The notes: a model not told the origin generated them from the letters alone. Positions 17,355-25,900 are shown, numbered from the stretch's first letter. The stretch: 64,000 nt of DNA from Sphingomonas sp. So64.6b (GCF_014171475.1 NZ_CP048817.1:496001-560000); one strand, 5' to 3'. Program-made: numbers and translations.

Positions 17355-17391
17355 ATCGATCAAGGCGAGCAGAATAACCTGCTTGATCGAT
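17355..17391. promoter_or_regulatory. Candidate OxyR operator between oxyR and ahpC
   Basis: A perfect ten-base inverted repeat, ATCGATCAAG (17355-17364) and CTTGATCGAT (17382-17391), separated by 17 bases, starts 12 bases upstream of the oxyR ATG and lies within the oxyR-ahpC interval. LysR-type regulators bind such sites. The arms also contain overlapping GATC motifs, so methylation effects are possible. Confidence 0.6.
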
Positions 17392-17490
17392 CAAAAGCCA
17401 GTGCTTATGTGCGGCGCAGCAAAGAGGGCGGTCCACGCTCCATCTGCGAGGATGTTCGAAGGGCTGACCCATTTCAGGAGGCCCAATTCC

Positions 17491-18033
17491 ATGTTGACCA
17501 TCGGCGACACGCTCCCCGACTTCACCGTTCCCGTCCAGCAGGGCACCGACGCGCTTCCCGCCGGCGAGACGCTGAGCCATGACAGCTTCCCCGGTAAGTG
17601 GAAGGTCCTGTTCTACTGGCCGAAGGACTTCACCTTCGTCTGCCCGACCGAAATCGTCGGTTATGCCAATCTCAAGGACGATTTCGCGGATCGCGACGCC
17701 GTGCTGATCGGCGCATCGACCGACACCGCGCATGTCCATCTCGCCTGGCGCAAGTCGGATCCAGATCTGGCCGCCGCCGATTTCCCGTGGATCGCCGACA
17801 ATGGCGCGATCCTCGCATCGGCGCTGGGCATCCTCGACAAGAACGAGCATGTCGCATTCCGCGCGACCTTCATCATCGATCCGGACAACGTCATCCAGGC
17901 GGTACAAGTTAATGGCCTGAACGTCGGCCGCAACCCCGCCGAAACGCTGCGGGTGCTCGACGCACTGCAGACCGATGAGCTGTGCCCATGCAACTGGAAC
18001 AAGGGCGACGACGTCCTGAAGCTGGCTGCCTGA
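17491..18033 (+). CDS. ahpC: Alkyl hydroperoxide reductase C-type peroxiredoxin
   Basis: A 180-residue typical two-cysteine peroxiredoxin. The peroxidatic cysteine is C51 in FTFVCPTE. The resolving cysteine is C165, in ELCPCNW; E. coli AhpC has ELCPA here, so a second nearby cysteine (C167) is present. The start at 17491 is supported by AGGAGG at 17476-17481. It reduces hydrogen peroxide and organic peroxides in the cytoplasm. AhpD downstream is the likely reductant, since no ahpF is present. It is divergent from oxyR and probably activated by it. Confidence 0.95.
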   Translation: MLTIGDTLPDFTVPVQQGTDALPAGETLSHDSFPGKWKVLFYWPKDFTFVCPTEIVGYANLKDDFADRDAVLIGASTDTAHVHLAWRKSDPDLAAADFPWIADNGAILASALGILDKNEHVAFRATFIIDPDNVIQAVQVNGLNVGRNPAETLRVLDALQTDELCPCNWNKGDDVLKLAA

Positions 18034-18042
18034 TTGACTTAA

Positions 18043-18155
18043 CCCCCTCCCGCTTGCGGGAGGGGCAGGGGTGGGCCCGCGCGCTCCTCGAAAACACACC
18101 AATCGCGGTGAGCGCGAGCCCACCCCTCAATCCCCTCCCGCAAGCGAGAGGGGAG
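18043..18155. repeat. Compound palindromic repeat between ahpC and ahpD
   Basis: Two small palindromes, CCCCTCCCGC-TT-GCGGGAGGGG (18044-18065) and CCCCTCCCGC-AA-GCGAGAGGGG (18132-18153), flank a longer inverted pair GGGGTGGGC (18068-18076) and GCCCACCCC (18118-18126). The whole element can fold into one branched structure. Its right arm overlaps the GGGGAGGA Shine-Dalgarno of ahpD. The core resembles the palindrome at 51563-51586. Confidence 0.75.
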
Positions 18156-18165
18156 GAAGAAGATC

Positions 18166-18687
18166 ATGTCGCTTAAGGATTTCGCGGGCACCTTGCCCGA
18201 CTTCGCCAAGGACATCCGCCTCAATGTCGGATCGCTGCTCAACGAACAGCATCTGCCAGACCAGCAGAAGTTCGGCCTGTTGCTCGCCTGCGCGCACGCC
18301 ACCGGTTACAAACCGCTGGTCGATGTCACAGAGGTTGAAGTGACCGGCAAACTGTCGCCCGAGGCGGCCAATGCGGCACGTGCGGCGGCGGCAGTGATGG
18401 CGATGAACAATGTCTATTACCGCTTCACCCATCTTGCCGGGAATGACGAATATCAGCGCATGCCGGCCAAGCTGCGCATGAACGTGATTGGTCAGCCGGG
18501 CATCGACAAGGTCGATTTTGAACTATTCAGCCTTGCCGTGTCGGCCATGAACGGCTGCGGCATGTGCATCGACAGCCATGAGCAAATACTCAAAAAGGCC
18601 GGCGCCACGGCCGAGGCGATCCAGACCGCCGTGCGCATCGGTGCGGTGCTGAAGGCGGTCGCGACGGTCCACGCCGCAGTCAACTAA
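18166..18687 (+). CDS. ahpD: Alkylhydroperoxidase AhpD
   Basis: A 173-residue AhpD-family protein. The CxxC pair C131 and C134 with H138 in NGCGMCIDSHE matches the catalytic thiols and proton-relay histidine of mycobacterial AhpD (C130, C133, H137). It acts as a peroxidase or as a reductase for AhpC. The gene is 132 bases after ahpC, with a palindromic repeat in between. The Shine-Dalgarno (GGGGAGGA, 18150-18157) lies in that repeat. The absence of ahpF fits an AhpC-AhpD system. It ends three bases from the convergent exporter gene. Confidence 0.95.
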   Translation: MSLKDFAGTLPDFAKDIRLNVGSLLNEQHLPDQQKFGLLLACAHATGYKPLVDVTEVEVTGKLSPEAANAARAAAAVMAMNNVYYRFTHLAGNDEYQRMPAKLRMNVIGQPGIDKVDFELFSLAVSAMNGCGMCIDSHEQILKKAGATAEAIQTAVRIGAVLKAVATVHAAVN

Positions 18688-18690
18688 GCG

Positions 18691-19458
18691 TCAGACAAGC
18701 GCCCGGTAGAGGTTGAACAGACTGGTCAGCGTCAGGATGATGCCAACCAGGAACATCAACGTCTTTGCCGGCACTCGCTTGGCCAGCAGCGCACCGAAAG
18801 GCGCCGCGATCACGCCGCCGATTAGCAAGCCCACCGTGGCCAGGGTGAACGCCTCCAACCCCAACTGAGTGATGAAGGTCGCCGAAATCGTCGCGGTCAG
18901 GAAGAATTCCGCGGTGTTGACGGTGCCGACCGTCATGCGCGGGCTCGCGCCTTGCACGAGCAGGTTTGAGGTCACGACCGGTCCCCAGCCGCCGCCGCCC
19001 GCCGCATCGAGGAAGCCGCCGATCAAGCCGAGCGGTTCGACGATCTTCGGTTCCTTTTCGCGCGGTGGATAATGCATCGCCCGGAACAGCAGGTACAGGC
19101 CGATCCCCGCAAGATAGATCAGAATGAACGGCTTGGCGGTACTCGCGTCGATATTCGACAGGACATAAGCGCCGAGAACGCCGCCGATCACGCCCGGAAT
19201 CATCAGCCGGAAGAACAGCTTCCAGTTCACGTTGCGATGGAGCGCATGACTGATGCCCGAGACGGCGGTGGTAAAGGTCTCGACGGTGTGGACCCCGGCC
19301 GACGCGGCGGCGGGCGGCACGCCAAGGAACAGCAGCAGCGAATTCGAGATCACGCCAAACGCCATGCCGAGCGCGCCATCGACCATCTGCGCGGCAAAGC
19401 CGATCGCGATGAACGGCAAAATTACCTCGATGGTTTCGATCGAAAGATACGAACTCAA
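18691..19458 (-). CDS. TauE/SafE-family sulphite or sulphur-anion exporter
   Basis: A 255-residue membrane protein with about eight hydrophobic segments and the family pattern: GFAAQMVDGALGMAFGV near the N terminus, HTVETFTTAVSGISHA, GGFLDAAGGGGWGPVVTSNLLVQG and GTVNTAEFF. The glycine-rich loop repeated in the two halves is typical of TauE/SafE exporters. These proteins move sulphite, sulphonates or related anions across the inner membrane. The gene lies between ahpD and the serine acetyltransferase, which suggests sulphur metabolism but does not prove the substrate. Confidence 0.88.
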   Translation of the reverse strand: MSSYLSIETIEVILPFIAIGFAAQMVDGALGMAFGVISNSLLLFLGVPPAAASAGVHTVETFTTAVSGISHALHRNVNWKLFFRLMIPGVIGGVLGAYVLSNIDASTAKPFILIYLAGIGLYLLFRAMHYPPREKEPKIVEPLGLIGGFLDAAGGGGWGPVVTSNLLVQGASPRMTVGTVNTAEFFLTATISATFITQLGLEAFTLATVGLLIGGVIAAPFGALLAKRVPAKTLMFLVGIILTLTSLFNLYRALV

Positions 19459-19623
19459 TGCAGTCCCCTAAGGCAATCCGGCGTAGAGCCCGAAGGTCGG
19501 AGATCGCTCACCGCCGGATATCCTACAAGCAAGATAGGGTTTGTGGGCGGAAAGTTACGATGGTGCGGTCCTTTAATTTGCCGGATTGAAGGACTAGATA
19601 GCCGTTGCGACTAAGGGGACGCA

Positions 19624-20316
19624 ATGATGGGACGACTGATCGCCTATCTCGACTCGATCAAGGCGCGCGACCCCGCGCCTCGATCACGGTTGGAGATTCT
19701 CACTTATCCTGGCGTCTGGGCGCTCGGTTATCACCGTATCGCGCATCGCCTGTTCAAGGCGCGGTTGTTCTTCCTTGCGCGCGCGGTCAATCATTTCTCG
19801 CGCTTCCTGACCGCGATCGACATCCATCCGGGTGCGACGATCGGGCGGAATTTCTTCATCGACCATGGTTTCGTCGTGATCGGCGAGACCGCGCAGATCG
19901 GCGATAATGTCACCATCTATCAATGCGTCACGCTCGGCGGCACCAGCCCGGATAATGGCGTGGCGGGCAAAAGGCACCCGACCTTGGCCGATGGCGTGAT
20001 CGTCGGGTCGGGTGCGCAGGTGCTCGGCCCGATCATAGTCGGTAAGGGCGCGCGGATCGGCGCCAATGCGGTGGTCACGCGCGAAGTGCCGGAGGGTGCG
20101 GTGATGGTCGGCATCCCGGCGCGCGCGACGATGGTCGAGGGCGGCCAGAAACAGGGCGAATTCCTTGCTTATGGCACGCCGTGCAGCGAGATGTTCGATC
20201 CCGCTACGCAAAAGGTCGAACTGCTGCGCTGCGAACTCGAAACCATGCGCAAGCGCCTCGAGGCGCTGCTCGCCGAGCATGAGGATATGGCCCAGGGACG
20301 GCGCGATCGTGCCTGA
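19624..20316 (+). CDS. cysE: Serine O-acetyltransferase
   Basis: A 230-residue hexapeptide-repeat enzyme that makes O-acetylserine from serine and acetyl-CoA, the first committed step of cysteine synthesis. The left-handed helix region (about 60-160) carries IHPGATIGRNFFIDHGFVVIGET, the hallmark CysE/EpsC active-site segment with its histidine, followed by NVTIYQCVTLGGT. It is a short form without the long E. coli N-terminal domain. A C-terminal helix (VELLRCELETMRKRLEALLAEH) may form a coiled coil. A DUF2794 gene follows 21 bases after it. Confidence 0.93.
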   Translation: MMGRLIAYLDSIKARDPAPRSRLEILTYPGVWALGYHRIAHRLFKARLFFLARAVNHFSRFLTAIDIHPGATIGRNFFIDHGFVVIGETAQIGDNVTIYQCVTLGGTSPDNGVAGKRHPTLADGVIVGSGAQVLGPIIVGKGARIGANAVVTREVPEGAVMVGIPARATMVEGGQKQGEFLAYGTPCSEMFDPATQKVELLRCELETMRKRLEALLAEHEDMAQGRRDRA

Positions 20317-20337
20317 TCGCGTCGCGGCAGGAGCCTG

Positions 20338-20682
20338 ATGGGAGTCGTTACCCCGTTCCCGGCGCCGCAGCGGCCCGCCACCCAGGTGGGGTTCGAACGT
20401 GCCGAACTGACCCGCATTCTCGATCTCTACGGCCGGATGGTCTCGGCGGGGCATTGGCGCGACTATGCAATGGATCTCGGCCGTGACGCCGCGGTGTTCG
20501 CGGCTTTCCGCCGTGCCGCCGAACGGCCCGAATTTCGGATCGAGAAACGCCCCGCGCTGCGCAACCGCCAGGGCATGTGGGCACTGATCAACGAAGCCGG
20601 CGTGGTGCTGAAACGCGGCCATGAACTGCCGGCGGTGCTGGCGCCGGTGGAACGACGGTTGATGAAGCTGGTGGCTGACTAG
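20338..20682 (+). CDS. DUF2794 protein
   Basis: A 114-residue cytoplasmic protein that matches DUF2794, a family restricted to alphaproteobacteria: GFERAELTRILDLYGRMVSAGHWRDYAMDLGRDAAVFAAFRRA in the first half and RIEKRPALRNRQGMWALIN..GVVLKRGHEL in the second. No function is known for the family. It is 21 bases after cysE on the same strand and is probably co-transcribed. Confidence 0.9.
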   Translation: MGVVTPFPAPQRPATQVGFERAELTRILDLYGRMVSAGHWRDYAMDLGRDAAVFAAFRRAAERPEFRIEKRPALRNRQGMWALINEAGVVLKRGHELPAVLAPVERRLMKLVAD

Positions 20683-20760
20683 AGCAGCCTAAGTCGAAGA
20701 TCCCCTCCGTTCGAAACGAATGGGTGTTGGGGGCAACGCAACTCGAAAATGCCTAGACGA

Positions 20761-20794
20761 AAGAAAACCCCGACAGCCTTGCGGCTGTCGGGGC
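20761..20794 (-). terminator. Rho-independent terminator of the membrane-protein gene
   Basis: Perfect eleven-base-pair stem CCCCGACAGCC (20769-20779) with GGCTGTCGGGG (20784-20794), four-base loop. Read on the reverse strand it is followed by TTTTCTTT. It lies 29 bases after the stop of the gene ending at 20823, so it terminates that gene. Confidence 0.9.
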
Positions 20795-20822
20795 AGGGGT
20801 CCGTTCGAACGGATCGTCTATG

Positions 20823-21854
20823 TTAGGCCTGCACCATCGTCCCGACCGGCGGCAGGCGACGACCGAGGTTACCCAGCGTGGCGACCACCATGCGGCGCAT
20901 CGGGTGCCAGAAGGCGGACAAGGTCAGCAATGCCGAGCCGATGATCAGCGCGGCGATTGCGGCGCTCAGTTCGACCGCGCCGGCGCTGTTGATGATCGCA
21001 TACATCGCATAAAGGACATAGACGAGGCTGGAGACAAGCAGCGCGCGGCGGTCGATCGCCAGTGCGACGAATGCGAAGACCAGGTACAGGCCGAGCACGA
21101 TCACCGCAGTACCGACGCCGATATCGTTGCCGAAGATGCCAAGCATCTGGAACACCGAATGCGCAATCATCGGCGCGGCGGCGAGGTGCAGCCAGAAGGC
21201 GACATCGGCGCGGCGCGTGCGGCGTTCGGTGTCCGACATGTCCCACCACATGGCCAGAGCGAATACCGCCAGGCCGCCGATCAGCACGATCGGGTAGATC
21301 GCATCCTTCGCGGCCGGCACGGCGGCGATGACCAGGCCCGTCGCGGTGGCGACCAGTGCCGCAGCCCCCGCGGCTACCGTGATCGGCACCATGAAGCGGC
21401 GCCAGTGCACCCAGGCCGCCCCTGCGGTGATCAACGCGATGCCGGCGCCGATCCCGGCATTGACCTGATCCGACAGATTCGGGTCGATCTCGACCATCGC
21501 GCCGATCATCGTCGCGGCGACGCCGCCGACAAAGGCGAGCAGCAACAGGATGCTGGGCAATGCCATGCGGCGGTGGCGCGTGAAATATTCAGCGAGCAGC
21601 CACGCTGTGACCGCAACGGCCGCCCCGCCGACCGGCTGCGCGATCACCTGGCCGATCTGAGCCACTGCGACGAGCAACAGCGCGATCGCGATCGACACGA
21701 AGATGTCGTTGAACCCGGTGAGCAGCCGGAAATGCTCTTCATCGACGGCGGGCGTATCCCGCAGGCCGGCGATATGATTACGCAGCGCGCTGGCGGTGTC
21801 GGGGGTGATAACCCCCGCGGCCACGGCGCCGTCGATATCGCTTTCGCTATACAT
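20823..21854 (-). CDS. Multi-pass membrane protein, DUF2157-like N terminus
   Basis: A 343-residue protein starting MYSESDIDGAVAAGVITPDTASALRNHIAGL, a short cytoplasmic helical segment like that of DUF2157 membrane proteins, followed by some ten hydrophobic helices. No catalytic motif is visible. The ATG at 21854 is chosen because it has GGGAGGA eight bases upstream; an extended frame to 21908 adds codons without support. It has its own terminator. It is not obviously part of an operon. The role is unknown. Confidence 0.75.
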   Translation of the reverse strand: MYSESDIDGAVAAGVITPDTASALRNHIAGLRDTPAVDEEHFRLLTGFNDIFVSIAIALLLVAVAQIGQVIAQPVGGAAVAVTAWLLAEYFTRHRRMALPSILLLLAFVGGVAATMIGAMVEIDPNLSDQVNAGIGAGIALITAGAAWVHWRRFMVPITVAAGAAALVATATGLVIAAVPAAKDAIYPIVLIGGLAVFALAMWWDMSDTERRTRRADVAFWLHLAAAPMIAHSVFQMLGIFGNDIGVGTAVIVLGLYLVFAFVALAIDRRALLVSSLVYVLYAMYAIINSAGAVELSAAIAALIIGSALLTLSAFWHPMRRMVVATLGNLGRRLPPVGTMVQA

Positions 21855-21921
21855 GGCAGTCCTCCCTGTTCCTGACGGGAGGATAACATAAGTGTATTGG
21901 TAAAACAATACACCAACACGC

Positions 21922-22362
21922 TCAGGCGTTCGCCGCCGCTAGCGCATCCTCGTAACTGCCCAGTTCGCGCTCGATCAGCGCCGTATCCATATATTCGATC
22001 AACTCGATCATCTTGCCGTCGGCAAAGCGGCAGATGTAACAATATTGATTGTTGTAACGGCCGCCGCGCCGCGTGCGTACATCGCCACGCACCTCGACCA
22101 TTACCGTGTCGCCTTCGGCAATCATGCGTGTGGCATGGCTGCGATACTGGCCCTCGAACAGCGCGAACAATGGCCGGAACAGCTCCTGCCGCACCGTGTC
22201 GAGCCCCTCCCAGCGCCGCGACCAGCTTGCTGACCCGGTCGCCTGCCAGGCGAAATCGGGATGCAATGCTTCGCCGAATACGCTGCGGTCGCCCTCTGCC
22301 ATCGCTTCGAAAATGCGCTTGACGATCGCCCTGTTGGTTTCGGTTTTGTCTTCGGTGCTCAT
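21922..22362 (-). CDS. SnoaL-like/NTF2-fold protein
   Basis: A 146-residue protein with the pattern of the SnoaL-type NTF2 fold: NRAIVKRIFEAMAEGDRSVFGEALHPDFAWQ at the N terminus, then GDTVMVEVRGDVRT and RYNNQYCYICRFADGKMIELIEYMDTALIERELG. Members include polyketide cyclases, isomerases and binding proteins. The start at 22362 (MSTEDK) has GGAG upstream. It diverges from a LysR-type regulator over 80 bases, the usual layout for a regulated catabolic or detoxification gene. Confidence 0.85.
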   Translation of the reverse strand: MSTEDKTETNRAIVKRIFEAMAEGDRSVFGEALHPDFAWQATGSASWSRRWEGLDTVRQELFRPLFALFEGQYRSHATRMIAEGDTVMVEVRGDVRTRRGGRYNNQYCYICRFADGKMIELIEYMDTALIERELGSYEDALAAANA

Positions 22363-22442
22363 GGAGCGGGCTCCTTGTTGTGCTCGAACCGGTTCTGGAT
22401 CAGATAACAACATAACAAAAATGCATAACGGTGATATATATC

Positions 22443-23336
22443 ATGCCGAACGATAATTTACGGAGGTACGACCTCAATCAGCTGGTCGTGCTGCGGGCAC
22501 TCCTCGACACCGCCAATGTTACGCGGGCAGCCGCCATGGTCGGACTGTCGCAACCGGGCATGAGCCGTGCCCTGTCGCGCCTGCGCGCAGATTTCGGCGA
22601 CCCGCTGCTGATCCGATCGGGTGCCGCAATGCGCCGAACCCCACGTGGCGAAGCGCTGCGTGATACGATCGGCGTTTTTCTCGACCATGCGGCCGAGCTC
22701 TACCGGCCCGAGGCGTTCGTGCCCGCAAAGGCCGAGCGGGTGTTCCGCGCCGCGATGCCGGATGTCGTCGCGACGACGCTGCTGGCACCACTTTTCGAAA
22801 TACTGGCCATTGAAGCGCCACGGACGCGGCTGGAGGTCGTCGCCTGGCCGGGGTTGGCAGCGGGACGCAAGGACGAGATCGACTTCGCTATTTCAACCGA
22901 ACCGCAGGTCTATGACGGGTTCCGCATGCATCGCCTGTATAGCGACCATGACCTGCTCATCCATCGCAAGGCGCGGGCGTGCGATCATGACGCCGGCGAC
23001 AGCGGAGCGGTGCTTGCGCTGCCGCATATCGCGGTGATCCCGGCCGCCTTGGCCGAGGATCCAGTCGAACCCTGGCTGCGCAGCATCGGACTCGCGCGCA
23101 ATATCGTGGTGACGGTGCCGACCTATTTGCAGGCCGCGCATCTGGCATCGCGCAGCGACCTCGTCGCGATCGTGCCGACACGCTTCGCCGCCACCATTGC
23201 CGGACCGCTTGGGCTTGCCGAGGCGACTCTGCCGATCGATCAGTCGGCGGACCCGCAATGGCTGCTCTACCCGGCGCGGCTGGAAACCGATCCAGCGTCG
23301 ATCTGGCTGCGCGGCCTGATCAAGCGCATCGTCTGA
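22443..23336 (+). CDS. LysR-family transcriptional regulator
   Basis: A 297-residue regulator. The N-terminal helix-turn-helix reads LDTANVTRAAAMVGLSQPGMSRALSRLRADFGDPLLIR, the classic LysR pattern; the wording DLNQLVVLRALLDTANVTRAA resembles the NodD/PnpR branch. The effector domain follows. The ATG at 22443 is taken; a GTG at 22431 would add four residues, and neither has a clear Shine-Dalgarno. It diverges from the SnoaL-like gene, which it probably controls. The inducer is unknown. Confidence 0.9.
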   Translation: MPNDNLRRYDLNQLVVLRALLDTANVTRAAAMVGLSQPGMSRALSRLRADFGDPLLIRSGAAMRRTPRGEALRDTIGVFLDHAAELYRPEAFVPAKAERVFRAAMPDVVATTLLAPLFEILAIEAPRTRLEVVAWPGLAAGRKDEIDFAISTEPQVYDGFRMHRLYSDHDLLIHRKARACDHDAGDSGAVLALPHIAVIPAALAEDPVEPWLRSIGLARNIVVTVPTYLQAAHLASRSDLVAIVPTRFAATIAGPLGLAEATLPIDQSADPQWLLYPARLETDPASIWLRGLIKRIV

Positions 23337-23479
23337 AGCTGAGGATCGGCAGCCGCAGCTTGCGCTGGTTTAAAAAATTCCTCCTTCATTTGCATGGTTT
23401 CGGACGGTTTCCTTTCGCGCATCTGGCTCCACGGCATCGCTCCCAACCGGCGGGCGGGCATTCGGATATGGAGGCCAAG

Positions 23480-24946
23480 ATGACTTTACGGACCCTGATG
23501 ATGTGCGGCGCGATGGCACTCAGCCCATTTGCGCTTGCAGGTACCGCACAGGCGCAAGCGGTGTGTGACGGATCGGACGGCGCGGTGACCGATACGCCCA
23601 ATGCGCAGATCACCGAGGATTTCAACACCGCATGCGGCTATGCGGCAGGCGCCAATGGCGGCAGCGGCAATACCGCGATCGGCGGTTTTGCGGATGCCAG
23701 CGGCGGCAATACCAGTGGCGACCACACCGTTCCGCAAAACGGCGGCAACACCGCGGTCGGCTTTTCCAGCGATGCCAGCGGCGCCGCGAGCTTCAACGTG
23801 GCAGTCGGCGGTGGTGACGGGAACGGTGCCACCGCGGGACCCAATGCGTCGGGCGACGGCAGCTTCAACATGGCGTTCGGCAACGGTTCCAACGCCGGCG
23901 GCAATGCCGCCGCCAACATCGCGATCGGTTCCGGCGCCATCGCCGCCGGCGACGGTTCGTCGCGGGTCGCGATCGGCGACTTGACCCAGGCGGTCGGCAA
24001 CAATTCCGTCGCGCTGGGCTACAACGCGCGCGGCAACGGCAATTTCTCGGTCGCGATCGGCGCGGGCTCGATCGCCGACGAGGACAATATTGTTTCATTC
24101 GGTTCGGGCGGCAACGACCGCCGCTTGGTCCATGTCGGGGCGGGCAATATCGCGGCGGGCAGCACCGATGCGGTGAATGGCGGCCAGCTCTATAATGCGA
24201 CGCTGGACGCCGCCAACGCCGCCGCGGCGGCCGCTGCCGCGCAGCAAACCGCCAATGGCGCACAAACGACCGCCGACACTGCGATCACCAATGCGGCGGC
24301 GGCGCAAGGCACCGCTAATACCGCGCTGACCAATGCCGCGACGGCTCAAGGGACGGCGAACACGGCGCTGACCAATGCGGCGACTGCTCAGGGGACGGCG
24401 AACACCGCGCTGACCAACGCGGCGACTGCTCAAGGAACGGCGAACACAGCGATCACCAACGCAGCGACCGCTCAGGCGACTGCGGATGCGGCGATCGATC
24501 ATGGCGACGCGCTGGGCGAGAGTACAGCGGCGGCGCTGGGTGGCGGCGCGGCCTATAATGCGGTGACGGGGGCGGTGTCGGCACCGAGCTATTCGATCGG
24601 CGGCACGGCTTACAACAATGTCGGCGCGGCGTTCAGCGCGGTCGATTCAAGACTGGGCATCCTCTCCACGCGTATCGATGGCGTGATCGATCTCGCCTAT
24701 GAGATCCGCAAGGAGGAGCGTCGTGGCATCGCCGCCGCCGTCGCGATGACCACAGCACCAATGCCGTCGGAAGCCGGCCGGGTAAGCTGGGCGGTCAACA
24801 GCGCGGTATTTCACGGTGAGGTCGCATTTGGTGGATCGCTGGCGGCGCGGGTCGGGGCCAAGGTGCCGCTCGCGGTGACGGCGGGCTTCGCTTATGCAAA
24901 GGGCGGCAACAATGTCGCGCGGGTTGGTCTGGCCGGCGAGTTCTGA
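23480..24946 (+). CDS. Trimeric autotransporter adhesin, YadA-like
   Basis: A 488-residue secreted protein. Signal peptide to about residue 25 (TAQAQ). The head (about 45-220) consists of YadA-type repeats such as NTAIGGFADA, SFNVAVGG, NIAIGSGAIA, SVALGYNAR and SVAIGAGS. A neck follows (DAVNGGQLYNATL), then a stalk of 14-residue repeats AATAQGTANTALTN that fit two heptads each. The C-terminal 100 residues look like the membrane anchor, ending VGLAGEF. It forms a trimer on the surface for adhesion. The ATG at 23480 is chosen for GGAGG five bases upstream. The repeats make it prone to length change. Confidence 0.9.
   Translation: MTLRTLMMCGAMALSPFALAGTAQAQAVCDGSDGAVTDTPNAQITEDFNTACGYAAGANGGSGNTAIGGFADASGGNTSGDHTVPQNGGNTAVGFSSDASGAASFNVAVGGGDGNGATAGPNASGDGSFNMAFGNGSNAGGNAAANIAIGSGAIAAGDGSSRVAIGDLTQAVGNNSVALGYNARGNGNFSVAIGAGSIADEDNIVSFGSGGNDRRLVHVGAGNIAAGSTDAVNGGQLYNATLDAANAAAAAAAAQQTANGAQTTADTAITNAAAAQGTANTALTNAATAQGTANTALTNAATAQGTANTALTNAATAQGTANTAITNAATAQATADAAIDHGDALGESTAAALGGGAAYNAVTGAVSAPSYSIGGTAYNNVGAAFSAVDSRLGILSTRIDGVIDLAYEIRKEERRGIAAAVAMTTAPMPSEAGRVSWAVNSAVFHGEVAFGGSLAARVGAKVPLAVTAGFAYAKGGNNVARVGLAGEF
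24287..24496 (+). repeat. Five 42-base tandem repeats in the autotransporter stalk
   Basis: Five in-frame 42-base units start at 24287, 24329, 24371, 24413 and 24455, each encoding a TN-AATAQGTANTAL-type 14-residue unit; a degenerate unit precedes them. The middle three are the most alike. They code for two heptads each and would lengthen or shorten the stalk by slippage. Confidence 0.9.
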
Positions 24947-24953
24947 GCGGGGA

Positions 24954-24994
24954 GCGGGCCGCCGTTCCCCATTATGGGATGGACGGCGGCCCGC
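24954..24994. terminator. Bidirectional hairpin after the autotransporter gene
   Basis: Perfect twelve-base-pair stem GCGGGCCGCCGT (24954-24965) with ACGGCGGCCCGC (24983-24994), enclosing a smaller CCC/GGG pairing. It begins eight bases after the autotransporter stop and ends six bases before the convergent SDR stop. Confidence 0.75.
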
Positions 24995-25000
24995 GATCCT

Positions 25001-25900
25001 TCAGCCGCCCTGCAGCTTGCGCAGGATCGACATCGACTGTTCTGCGCCCGATTGCGGGGTCAGTTCGCCGGTCCGGTCGGTGATTTCCGCCCAATGCGCG
25101 GCAATCCCCTCCGCCGACAATTGATCGCCGGTCAGCAGCTTGCCCTGAGTCAGCGTGATATAGGCCGCCTGGAACACACCGGCGCCCGCGCCGACGATCA
25201 TGTTGGTCGGTGCGTCTTCCGACACGAGATAGATCGCGGCCGGAGCGACCTTTTCCGGTGCGAAGGCGGCGAACGCCTCGGCCGGGAAAAGATCTTCGGT
25301 CATGCGCGTGCCGGCGGTCGGCGCGATCGTGTTGACCTTGATATTGTTCTTGGCGCCCTCGATCGCCAGTGTCCGGGTCAGCCCGGCCAGGCCGAGCTTG
25401 GCTGCGCCGTAATTTGCCTGGCCGAAATTGCCGTACAGGCCGGTCGACGATGCGGTCATCAGGATGCGGCCGTAATTCTGCTCGCGCATCGTTTCCCACA
25501 CCGCCTTGGTGCACATCGCCGAGCCGTTGAGATGAACATCGACGACGAACTTGAAATCCGCCGGCTCCATCTTGGCGAAGCTCTTGTCGCGCAGCACGCC
25601 GGCATTGTTGATTAGGACGTGGACGCCGCCCCATTTCTCTTTCGTCTTGGCGACGAGTTCGACCATATGCTCATATTCGGTGACGCTGCCGCCATCCGAC
25701 ATCGCTTCGCCGCCGGCCGCCTTGATCTCCTCGACAACCTTCAGCGCGGCGTCGGAATGGCCGGTGCCGTCGCGCGATCCGCCAAGGTCGTTGACCACCA
25801 CCTTCGCACCACGGCGCGCGAGATCGAGTGCGTAGGTACGGCCAAGGCCGCCGCCCGCACCGGTGACGATGGCAACGCGGTCGTCGAAGCGAATGGACAT
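25001..25900 (-). CDS. Short-chain dehydrogenase, (3R)-hydroxyacyl-CoA type
   Basis: A 299-residue SDR. Cofactor motif TGAGGGLGRTYAL, then VNDLGGSRDGTG, NNAGV, a catalytic Ser in MTASSTGLYGN, and YGAAK (YxxxK). The insertion VNDLGG..GTG..AALKVVEEIKAAGGEA is characteristic of the dehydrogenase domain of multifunctional enzyme type 2 (HSD17B4), which oxidises 3R-hydroxyacyl-CoA in beta-oxidation. The protein has a C-terminal extension of about 50 residues beyond the SDR core. It is convergent with the autotransporter. The substrate class is inferred from motif resemblance. Confidence 0.85.
   Translation of the reverse strand: MSIRFDDRVAIVTGAGGGLGRTYALDLARRGAKVVVNDLGGSRDGTGHSDAALKVVEEIKAAGGEAMSDGGSVTEYEHMVELVAKTKEKWGGVHVLINNAGVLRDKSFAKMEPADFKFVVDVHLNGSAMCTKAVWETMREQNYGRILMTASSTGLYGNFGQANYGAAKLGLAGLTRTLAIEGAKNNIKVNTIAPTAGTRMTEDLFPAEAFAAFAPEKVAPAAIYLVSEDAPTNMIVGAGAGVFQAAYITLTQGKLLTGDQLSAEGIAAHWAEITDRTGELTPQSGAEQSMSILRKLQGG

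Noticed and set aside
24287-24496. 42-base direct repeats as possible CRISPR array
   Set aside because: The units are in frame inside the autotransporter gene, contiguous with no spacers, and encode stalk heptads.
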